A stretch of DNA of 64,000 nucleotides. It comes from Novakomyces olei. Taxonomy: Eukaryota > Ascomycota > Novakomycetes > Novakomycetales > Novakomycetaceae. The notes under the pieces were generated by a model. That model was not told the origin of the DNA and made no database searches. It was given only the letters and a program-made list of their open reading frames with translations. Positions 13,613 through 23,503 of the stretch are shown here, piece by piece. The translations under genes and the position numbers were made by a program. The first letter of the stretch is position 1; every line of letters begins with the position of its first letter. The stretch is taken from assembly GCA_016906335.1 (NCBI GenBank), contig JADEYG010000001.1, forward strand, positions 62,001-126,000, written 5' to 3'.

Positions 13613-15492
13613 ATGGGCGTAACAGGATTATATAAAGCGCTAAAGCCCTTTGGTCGGTCATCGCGGCTCGATCCCAGTGGTGGCGCTGTTCTAGTTATTG
13701 ACGGGCCTTCTTTTTCTCACCGCATTTGGGGTCAGCAAAGGTGCCCAGCGTTGGCGCACTGGGACGAATACAAAAATTTTTTGCTCTTGCTCGATGACTT
13801 TACCAATGCTTTTACGTCTGCAGGGTTTTCATTGTAAGTTGTATCGGCTCAAGTTTTTCGCTGCTTTGGTCCTGTTGTTCATTTATTCATTATTCATTTA
13901 TATTTAATATTCAATTACTCGTCTCTAACAATAGACAATTCTTTTTCGATGGCGGTTTGCCTCTCGACAAACGTCTTGAACGGCTAAACAGGCAAGACGG
14001 AGTTGTTGCAAGGCCGGCAGCCTCGCATCCTCGTATGCTTGTCCCGATTGCACAGCAGCACCTGGCTTCAAAGTTTGATGTGGCTGTAGTGGAAGGCGAG
14101 GCGGATGTGTACTGCGTACTGCGTAGCAGGCTGCTTAAACAGCCTTCCTTTGTTCTATCCCAGGACTCGGATTTATTGCTGGTAGAGGGGATTCGCTACG
14201 TTCCCTTTGATAGCTTAGAGTTCAAACACAATGCGCTTTATGGACGTGTGTACGAGTACGAAGCAGTTTGCCAGGATCGTGGTAGGGATACAAGGCACGA
14301 TCTGGTCCAGGGCCAGTTTGGTACGCCACACCAATGCTTTCAATTTTGGTTCTTGGCCCGTGAGAACCATGAGAAGGCTCGGTTGCGTACGCTAATTGAT
14401 GAGAAGTACAAGCGGGAAATCGACCGAATGCTACAGGTAACCTTGGATTGGCATACGATGTTTTGGAGGGGTCACCAGTGCCTCTATGGCATGTTTTTAG
14501 AGGCCTTTGTGGCACCAGTTGAGCCAGAAACTCCCTTTCACAACGAGCAAATGCTGGCACAGCAAAATCTGCTCGGTCCTCATGTGAATTGGCTGCCTCA
14601 GTTTGTGGAAAACAGATCAAGGAAAAGCTGTATGGCCGCTTCTCGCAAAATTCGGCTCTTTGCTTATGCACATTATGCCGCTGGAGTCAAAGGCGAAATG
14701 GTCGAGGTCAATCGTTCTGCGGTACGGATGAAGGCAAAAGCGTACAGGCGTGAAGAAGTTGAAGCAGACGACTTTTCCGATGTTGAGGCGCTTTTGCTTT
14801 CGTGCCCAGAGCTTTCTGACGGGGAAAGGCTGTTTGTTATCGGCATACGATGGACCTTGAAAGCTCTGCTTGATTCTTACACTGACGAGTACCAGCTCAA
14901 GGCTTTGATTGCCTCGTTTGTGGTGTGCAATGCTTTTGACGGAGCAGAGCTTCGGCGACTGCAGACCGACGGCACTGGCACTGAACAAGAACTGGACAGT
15001 ATCCATTTTGCCGCCCAAGTCTTGGCCACCATCTACTCGCTTTACCTGTGCCTACAAGCTCGTCATTTTGCCAATGATTTAGCTGACAATCAGCAGTATT
15101 GGGGGTTTAGAATGCCTCTGCCTTCGTTTATGATTTACGGCCAAAACGAGGTGTTTGTTACAATTTTCAATGGGTTATTAAGGGACGGAGACGGGTTTCT
15201 ACAGTCAATTTTTACGCCTGATAAATTGCTCACGTACAACTTTTTGTGCAATTCTGCTCTGCACGGGATTATGCCGGCTTTTGGAGACGTGCCGCCTGCG
15301 GGATCGGCGGTAGGAAGTGTGAACGGCAGTGGACTGGGCCGTTTAGGAGAGACGAGGGACTTGCAATTTTCCTCACCTAATTCCTCCTCACCTAATGCTT
15401 CTTCACGGAAGAGGGAGCTGCCTTTTACCGAGCCGGGTGATAATATTTCGTTGCTGGATAAAAACAACAAGTTTGCCCTCCTGGAAACCTGA
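13613..15492 (+). CDS. Asteroid / XPG-like nuclease family protein
   Basis: Two exons, 13613-13833 and 13935-15492, encode 592 aa. The donor is ATT|GTAAGTTG; the acceptor AACAATAG has a CTAAC branch site just upstream. Joining gives TSAGFSLQFFFDGGLP. The N-terminus MGVTGLYKALKPFG and VLVIDGPSF match the XPG N-region. The XPG-I-like part has VVEGEADVYCVL and LSQDSDLLLVEG, keeping the acidic residues of the nuclease site. The rest is the long Asteroid-type C-terminal region with no clear domain. Fungal homologues are poorly characterised; roles in DNA or RNA processing are inferred from the fold. The Ser-rich tail ends in KNNKFALLET. Confidence 0.82.
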
Positions 15493-16152
15493 TCGTTTCA
15501 GACATAACCGATAGATAATACAAGAAATATAAACAATACGAGAATAGTATGAGGGATATGGATAAAGACTCGATAAAGACTTGAAGAATAGTACGTGTAC
15601 AAATTGTACAGAATTAAATACGCGCACTGAAAAAGAAACAGAGACAGGTGATTGGACATTTCGGGTGGACTCTTTTCTGCTTGGATAACTGTGGATAGAC
15701 AAAATGCGCTTTACGAGTGCTTGTTTACTTGAATCTAACGAGAGACAATAGGATGTGAATGGCTACAAATTAACAGATGAATAATGATTAGCTAAATGTA
15801 TAGTCAACAACTGTAAATTAATCCAAAATCGACTGAAACACGACTATATTCAAATATACCATGCTCATTATTTTAATCAAACACCGATTTAAACTGTAAT
15901 CCACACGCTTTTTCCTGTCTTTATACCCGATATTTTACTTGAACACAACCGTTTAATGGGTCCATACTGTGGCCAAACACAAGTCTTGCTGGCAACCATG
16001 CATGTCACGCAAGATACAATGTCCCGTCCCAACGTTTCGTCGCCATCAAAAGCGGCCAATAGGGCGCGTGTGCAATTTGAGTGCCAGCCATGCCCACTCT
16101 TGGCCTGCCAAGGCCCGCCAAACCTTGTCGTGTAGCCGGGAAACAATTAGTA

Positions 16153-16184
<32 letters not shown>

Positions 16185-16206
16185 GTTTCAAGAGTGCAGA
16201 GTCGTG
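15493..16206. other. Convergent spacer between the Asteroid-like gene and MED15
   Basis: 3' flanks of two convergent genes. No supported coding frame. It includes a true interstitial telomere-type array at 16151-16184, 23 bp from the MED15 stop. Confidence 0.5.
16151..16184. repeat. Interstitial telomere-type repeat (CCCTAA)n
   Basis: Five consecutive units of CCCTAA or CCCTAAA, reading TAAACCCTAACCCTAAACCC and on. It sits just downstream of the MED15 stop. This matches the common fungal TTAGGG telomere unit. Confidence 0.9.
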
Positions 16207-19200
16207 TCAGACGGCAATGGCCCAGCTTGTATCAGAGGCGGCAGCGAGATCAGACGCTGCTGCCTCTCCCTCCGCAGCCGTAGGCAAAAAGATCCTTGAT
16301 AAATCGGATAATTCTCCCTCTATAGCAAGCCCAGGCTGTGCATCGAGATCGAGATTGGCTTCCGTCTTGGCCACTGACGGGGTTGTAGATGCCTCCAAAG
16401 GCAGAATATCAGCATCGTCATTCAAAACAGACCTCAGTGCCTTGACAGACAGGGGCGGAGTGAGCAGGATATTGTCAGAACTGCCGCCAGAATCTCCACT
16501 GCCCATGTCGAGGGGAATAGGAGAGTCCAAAACGGCAGAGACCCGATCGGAAAAGTACTTTAAGGGATCAGCCAGAGCCACTGACCGGGCAGATTCCAAC
16601 TCTGCCGTTCTCACAGCAATATCGTCCACCTTGACATCCCTCACGGGACCCGTGTGCGGAGTAGAGATCATTGATAGTGGCGACATTTGACCGGCAGACG
16701 ATACGGGCACTGAGGCAGCAGCAGAAGAACTTGCGCCATAAAAGCCGTCTCCCGAGTGCTGCCGTTTTACTGGTGGCGTGTTTGCGTCCTCGGGAGTAAG
16801 GCCGTGTTTAAAGTTGAAGATTTGCATATCAGCGGCTCCTTCACGTTTTTCTTTTGTTTCTCCTTTAGCTCTTTGAGCAGCAGCAGCTGTAGCTGCTGCT
16901 GCTGCTGTTGCTGCTGCTTTGCTCTGTTTAGCTCCTTTTCCTGTTCCTGTTCCTGTTGCTCCTCCTCCTCCTGCCGCTGCCTGTTTCTGGTTGCGTCTTT
17001 GAGGCTTTGCCTTTGCCTGAGCTGTGGGCAGATTACCATTAGCCGCAGCTGACTGATTCGTATAAAAACTGCTCGTTCCAGTTGCACTTTGATTAGCCAT
17101 TTGCGCTTTAAGCTGCTGCTGCTGCTGCAACTGCATCTGCTGAAACTGCAGTTGCGCATATTGCTGGCTCATGGCCGGCAGCATTTCGCCCATCTGCACC
17201 TGGTTAGAAGCAGCCAGATTGCCGTTGTTTATTTGGCCGTTATTAGCGGCAATTTGGTTCATTGACTGGTTCATTGTTTGGTTCATTGACTGATTCATTG
17301 ACTGATTCATTGACTGATTCATTGGCTGGTTCATACTGCGGCCCAGACCGGCACTGTTTATGGGTGTCTGGCTGACGGTAGGATTCATCTGGAAATGCCT
17401 CCGCAGCAGCTGCTGTTGGGCATAGACGGTACGTTTGACAAAGGTAAAGTAACGGGAGATACTCTGCTTTAATTTTGCCAGTACTTCTGGCCGGATAATA
17501 AACCGGCCCCGGCCCAAATCTTCCAGCTGCATTCTGTACATCAGCTTCATTTGTACGAGTCGTTTAGTAGCATCTTCGTTCCCACTCAAGCAGTAGAAAA
17601 GGGCAATCAGCTGGTCAATCCTCTGGTACATTTGATACATGCTCTTTATCTGCTCAGCGACACTGGCCTTCTCCTGAGGGCTCAGGTTCGTAATCGCGTC
17701 TACATTCATTGTCTGAGCGCCCGCCTCCTCCATCAGCTCACGCAGTCTAATAGCAAACCGTGGCTGGCCGACTCGGCCTCCCGTCTCCAGCAAACGATGC
17801 ACAATACTGCTCTCTGACCCGTCCGTTCCTTGAGCCAGAGCTGCAAAACTGCCCAGTGAAGACTGCTGCCCTGGCCCACTCTGACTCTGAACAGGCTGCT
17901 GCTGACTAGTCAGATTGATGGGACTGGAAAACATTAGAGGGCTGCTCATTGGCCCCGGCTGATTTTGAAACGGAACAGTGTTGTTGTTGTTGCTGTTTGT
18001 ATAATTATTGCCATTATTGCCATTATTGCCGTTATTGCCATTATTAATATTATTGCCATTATTGTTATTAATACTATTATTATTGTTTGCATTCATGCCA
18101 GGCGCAGCAGCTTCCAGGCCCTGAAAGGATAAAAGCTTTGGTGTCGAGTTTGCACTGTGCACGTTACTGCCGCCTGGCGAAGAGCCTGTATTGTCCATTC
18201 CCTTGGCAAACGGAGGTCCCTGAGGTCCCTGTTTCGGGTCCGGGTTCTGCTTCATTTGCGGAGTAGCAGGCTTGCCTGTCCCCATCTTTCCCGGCCGAGA
18301 TTGGCCTCCTTTTTGAACATTATTCTGTGTCTGATGAGCAAATTGCTGCTGAATTTGTTGTTGCTGTTGCTGTTGCTGTTGTTGCTGTTGCTGTTGCTGC
18401 CTTTGTGAGCCTTGAAACTGAAAGTTTTCAAAGTCTATAGGCTGAGAGCCAAACTGCGAGTACTGCATCCCTGTACTCCCACCGCCAACGGCTCCAAGAA
18501 CGGGTCTCGCAGAGGGCTGTTTAAGTATTCCTGTACCACTGGCAGACTCGGGATCAGTGCCGCTGGCACTCTGGCCAGCGCCCTGAGCCGCCTGCATCTG
18601 CATCTGCATAAACTGGCTCCTTAGCGCCTGACAGTGCTGCTGGTAGACGATTCTTATCCTGTCCATCTGCTCACTGCTCAACGCTCTCCGCCGGCCGAGC
18701 TCTACAATCTGCTGCCACGTCGTTATTCCCGCAGGCAGGTTGGGTATTGTCGCCAGCATTTCTTTACTGATAGGGTACTTTGTCGGATCAGCTGCCGATG
18801 GCACTCCAGCAGACGCAGCCGGCCTGCCCGGCCGGACGGGCATACCGCCACTCGGCCGAGCTTGCTGAGGCCGTACCGTCTGAGCCATTGAGGGCATCTG
18901 CTGCTGTTGCTGTTGCTGTTGCTGTTGTTGTTTGCCATTATTATTGGTATTATTGTTTCCCTGTCTGCCGCCTGCGTTTAAAGGCATTTGATTAGAGTTT
19001 AATCCGTCCTTGGCCATTTGCTGCTGCTGCTGTTGTTGCTGTTGTTGCTGTTGTTGCTGCTGTTGCTGTTGTTGCTGAATAGACCGAAAAATAGCAAACA
19101 GCTTTTCTGGAGGAATCTGTTGCAATTGAGCAGGAGTCATATTATTGCCATGGCGCTGCTGCCACAAATGAATATGGTGCAGCATCATATTAATCTGCTG

Positions 19201-20318
19201 CTTGGTCAAATTCATTTTCGGGCCGGCCGGCTTTGAAGAGGTTTGAGGGTTTGTAGTACTGCCTTGTGCGGATTGCATATTTGGGGTATTTGGCTGTCCC
19301 ATTGCTGTGTAGGGCGGAAGAGACTGTGGCCGCATTGGCATCGCTGAGCCCTGGAAAGAGTTTGAAAAGGAGTTTGGGCCGTTGTTGCTGCCAGCCCGAT
19401 TTCCATTCTGTTGTTGCTGTTGTTGTTGCTGTTGTTGTTGCTGTTGTTGCTGTTGTTGCTGTTGTTGCTGTTGCTGTTGTTGCTGTTGCTGTTGCTGTTG
19501 TTGCTGTCTGTAAGCATTAGCTCGTTGCTGGGCATTCATCATTTGAAACTGCGCAGGCAACTGGCCCTGGTTCAGGAGAGGCGACTGCTGTGATTGGCCC
19601 ATTCGGCCTGCTGTTCCATTAGAGCCAGACGAAGCAGTTTGAGCGCTGGCAATAGGCTGGTTCCCGTTTGCAAGCACGGGCGAGCCTCCTCCGGGTAAAG
19701 TATTGTTTTGTATGGCGTTGGCTAGACGCTGCTGCATTTGTGCAGACTGGCCATTCATTTGTGCATGGTTATGCTGATCTCTGATCTGCAGCAGTTTGCG
19801 CCCGCAGGCGGCAATGTATTCTTTCTGCAAGCGTTTAGTATAGGCAGGATCAAGTTTAAGAATGGAAAAGGAACGAAAATGGGAAATTCGGCTCGAATCA
19901 AATAGGTAAAAATAAATTAAATTAAAAAATAAATTAAAAAATAAATTAAAATAATAAAAAACAGATAAATATATCTTTGCGTGGACACAAACCTTTGAAG
20001 GCGCTTTGGCAAACGTGTGCTTTTCAAACCCACTCGCTACTTGCAAAATTTGCTGTTCGCTAATATGCGGAGGGCTTATTTTCCGTAGACAAGCCGCTCT
20101 ATTGAAAGTCAGCACCAAAGGGCTATAAAACAGGAATATGCATACACTTGCAATGTGATCTTTTGCCGTTCTTCACTCGTAATGGAACTACGCCAATCCA
20201 TATCGAAGGGGAAGCCGCCTGCATTGAACATTGAGGCGGGGTTCCCATTATTCGGAAAGACGGGTGTCTGACCGGTCCCGTCGTTGCCGATATTATTATC
20301 ACCTGGATTATTGCTCAT
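16207..20318 (-). CDS. MED15: Mediator complex subunit 15 (Gal11-like), KIX domain, poly-Gln
   Basis: Tail-module Mediator subunit that binds activators through its KIX domain; nuclear. I read three exons: 20318-20146, 20098-19993 and 19824-16207, giving 1,298 aa. Both junctions rebuild the KIX helices. The first gives EERQKITLQV|AACLRKISP and the second KAPSK|KEYIAACGRKLLQIRD. Intron 1 is 47 nt with a CTGAC branch site. Intron 2 (19825-19992) is 168 nt, has TACTAAAC before TTGCAG and contains no in-frame stop. The middle is extremely Gln/Asn/Ser-rich, with CAG/CAA tracts at about 19411-19506, 19018-19076, 18898-18930 and 18356-18404. A tandem NQSMNQ block lies near 17255-17335. A conserved Med15 segment (about 17375-17800) follows, and the C-terminus is acidic. 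The family call rests on the KIX domain, size and composition. Confidence 0.85.
19411..19506 (-). repeat. Poly-Gln-encoding CAR tract
   Basis: About 32 consecutive CAA/CAG codons in MED15 exon 3, with both codons mixed irregularly. The long Leu frame on the plus strand is its antisense shadow. Confidence 0.93.
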
Positions 20319-22562
20319 CGTAGATCACTCTGACAAATTAAATAAAACCCCTAAAAAAAAAAAAGGTAAAAGCACAAGCACAACAACTAGCGAAAGAATC
20401 GCGTTTGTAGAAAAATATTCTGACAGGTTATTAAACAAGACGTGTTTGACTCGTTTAAAAGAACGTTCGCCTTATAGCGGTAAGCAAAACGCGGCCGTGA
20501 TAATCATATAACGAGACGCTTGGGCCTTTGCGGGTTCAGCAACGGCCAACGAGTAACTCGGGGGAAAAACACAGGATTAGGCGTAGGATTAGAAGAAAAA
20601 GAGACAGAGTATCTCTTTTGGTAGCAAGATTAAGAGTAAGCTGGTAAGCACCAGGTCGACGGCCTGCCAAGTCCGTTCCAATGCAAAAAGGCCAAGATTT
20701 CGAGCAGCTCAGACTTTGGTCAGCCCAAACTTTAATAAGCTCAGATTTCAAGCAGCTCAGACTTGATCAGCTCAGATTTCGAAATCCTCAGTATCCGGCA
20801 ATCCTTGCGGAGAACGAAGAGACAGATCAAATCTGGCAGGCTAAACAGGCCGGTCTGCTCAAAGAAAACTCGGGTCAGACGAGAAGGATCGTGAAACGCT
20901 CTAGCGCATTGGCTCGTGACCGCAGTGAGCTATTTTCTGTTCTGAATCAACGGCCTTGCAAATTTGCAGATTGGTAGGGTACAATGCCAGAGCCGAAACG
21001 TCTCTGCTCGCAGAGATCAGATAGAGCTTTGGCGCGATCGCACAGAACGGCGGAAAGAGTACAAAATTAAAGACCAATGCAGTTTTCAGCGCAACTGCCC
21101 CGGAGACAAGATTTGACAGAGATCTGTATAGGCAGAGCACCAGAGTGCGTAGAGTAGAGGAGAGGAAAAGGCCACAGTCTGCAGCAGTTGAGGATTAGCA
21201 GATACTTCCCGCAAAACAAGGTTAAATCTTAAACAAACTTTAGGTATCTAGCTCCTTTTTGGCGTGAACCAAACAGGCAATATCTCTCATACCTGCACGA
21301 GATGAGGACACACTACGTATAATGTACTGTACTTTTTATTACTATTCAGGGAGACGTGTGTGAAGTGTGGGCGAGATTGATTAATCAATATTTGGGCAAA
21401 ATATACACAGTATGTCGTGAATTTAGAGCCGTTTGGACGCGCAAAAGCTATGCGCACGAGTATTACCTCACTGCGCGGCTCACGTGCCGTGAGCCACGTA
21501 CAATTAATTGACGTGCGCTTCACCGACTCTTGGATCCGTACTCTTTCTTCGGACACGTTAGTGATCGCTCAAGTAATTTACATAAATCATTTAAATCCAA
21601 ATTGTATTTTCCGACTTGTATTTTCCAATTTTATTTTCCAATTGTGTTTTCCAATTGTGTTTTCCAATTGTGTTTTCCAATTATGTTTTCCAATTATGTT
21701 TTCCAAATTGTATTTTACCGGTGCCAAAGCATAATAAACCACAGACGTGTGCACGTAGCCTTACTTGAAATTAAGTAGTATTACGTAATGGCTCTGCGGT
21801 GAGGAGACTGGCGAGGGCAAATACAGTGCGACAGCGCAGACTGCGTCGCGTTTTTGTGGCAAAGCGCAGTGCAATCGTAGCGGTGTGGACACTTTTAAGC
21901 TGGACCTGTCCCATCTTCAATTGTGCCTCTATATCCATCTTTTTGTGGCGCGATGATTTATTCCCTGCACAGATTCCATGTGAGACATTCGTGTATCTGT
22001 TAGCGCGTACCTTGCGCACCACACAGGGTATAGTCCCCATTCTCCAACACTACAAACACGGCCAACTGAGAAAAGATACAATGGCACATGCGTGTCGAAA
22101 AAGTATTAGGAAATCTTGCAAGAAAAGCTCAACTTTATTCATAATCTGATCAGTTTTGGGTCTGGCCACGTTTGCAAGAAACGTACCAAGAATATATATG
22201 GCCAGCCAGCATGCTGTATATTCTCATACTGAAGCCTCCTATATATTATCATCTCCTATACATATTATCCTCATATCCTTATACTGAAGTCTCCTATATA
22301 TCTCATATATATCTCCTCAATACTATACATCCTTCTGTATTGTCCTCATACTATATCGTGCTATATATCTCCATACTATACATATCACGCTCTACTATTC
22401 GCTTCACCATTTTGATCCTCTATAATTATTATGCGAATTTCTCTGTGAGAGGTGTAATGTACTGCTCATTATATGCTCGATAATTTGCCTATTAAATAAA
22501 AAATCGAATAATCGATAAGGATTGATTCAGTGGAAGAAAGCATTTCACAAAAGCCTTCCATC
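20319..22562. other. Long gene-poor spacer between MED15 and TIM10
   Basis: About 2.2 kb without a supported gene. The open frame at 20681-20977 (98 codons) has no recognisable domain. It is partly built from imperfect CAGCTCAGAYTT repeats at about 20704-20782. A 13-bp TTTTCCAATTGTG minisatellite lies at 21600-21713, and AT-rich CTATATATCTCC-like repeats at 22220-22400. I saw no tRNA or snRNA signature. Confidence 0.45.
21600..21713. repeat. 13-bp TTTTCCAATTGTG minisatellite
   Basis: About eight tandem copies of TTTTCCAATTRTG with small variants at the ends, in the MED15-TIM10 spacer. Confidence 0.88.
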
Positions 22563-22950
22563 ATGTCCTTCTTATTTGGTCGCTCGAACGAACAGGTTAA
22601 TCCCCAAAATGTGGCCATGGCAGAACAAGAGATTGAGCTTATGTCTGATATTTTCAACAAGTAAGTTACAATAATCTTCCTGTCGCCATCTAACATTTTC
22701 TTTCATCCAGGCTCGTAAATTCGTGTCACACCAAATGCATTCCCGCGAATTACACGGACGCGGATCTCAGCAAGGGCGAAAGTGTCTGCATTGACCGCTG
22801 CGTTTCAAAATTCTTCCAAGTCAATAAACGGCTTTCCGAGGTTTGCATCTCAATTTGTATGGAGTATTTTATTTTCTAATATTGTAGCACATGCAAAAGA
22901 AGGGTCAAGAAATTCAAGCCGCTGCCGGTGGAGGCCGAGGACTGTTTTAG
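22563..22950 (+). CDS. TIM10: Mitochondrial import inner membrane translocase subunit Tim10
   Basis: Small intermembrane-space chaperone that forms the Tim9-Tim10 hexamer and escorts hydrophobic precursors. Three exons, 22563-22660, 22711-22840 and 22888-22950, give 96 aa. The twin CX3C motifs CHTKC and CIDRC, which form the two disulfides, are in exon 2. The start MSFLFGR, LMSDIFNKLVNSC across the first junction and the end HMQKKGQEIQAAAGGG match Tim10 closely. Introns are 50 and 47 nt with CTAAC and CTAAT branch sites. The gene is too fragmented to appear as one long open frame. All junctions follow GT..AG and keep frame. Confidence 0.95.
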
Positions 22951-23503
22951 CCAGGTCGGATCGGATTAATAGCCTGTCTAAGGGACTGGTTACAGTATGG
23001 CGGCCAAGGAACTTGGTACCATGGAGAAATCGTATAATGGCAGTATTCAATAGCACTATATACATACTCTCTAATCACCATTCTAATGATTTTCCAATGT
23101 TACGATGCTTCCTCGACCAGGAAACTGCTGTGAATAATAAATTTGAATTTATAGGCTTCAGCAACATGTGCACGAATTTCATACTTGTTGCATTCTATTC
23201 GGATTTTATTTTTATACTCTTTATCCATTGGTTCTCATTATTTATTCGTTGCTTGCTATGAGGCTATTTCCTTCCCTCTTTGTTTTTGCAATTCTTTAGT
23301 CTTGTCAAAATGTCCACTGAGTCGAGCAGTCCGGTTGTCAAACCCACAATGAATTACTATGATTTTATCGTTATTCTCCATTAAATGATTTGCCCCTACC
23401 ACAAAATAAAAGATAAATCAAAATAATAAATAATAAATGAAGCATATGATGAATAAACTACAATGAACTACAATGCAAATTTTACTCTCCATTCAATACG
23501 CCA
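22951..23503. other. TIM10-phosphatase convergent spacer
   Basis: AT-rich 3' flanks of convergent genes. No gene supported; the open frame through 23,0-23,26 kb is TIM10 read-through and spacer. Confidence 0.5.

Noticed and set aside
16767-17159. Open frames antisense to or offset within MED15
   Set aside because: Shadows of the Gln/Ala-rich coding sequence.
20681-20977. 98-codon open frame in the MED15-TIM10 spacer
   Set aside because: No recognisable domain; the N-terminal part is made of direct repeats, and length alone is not enough.
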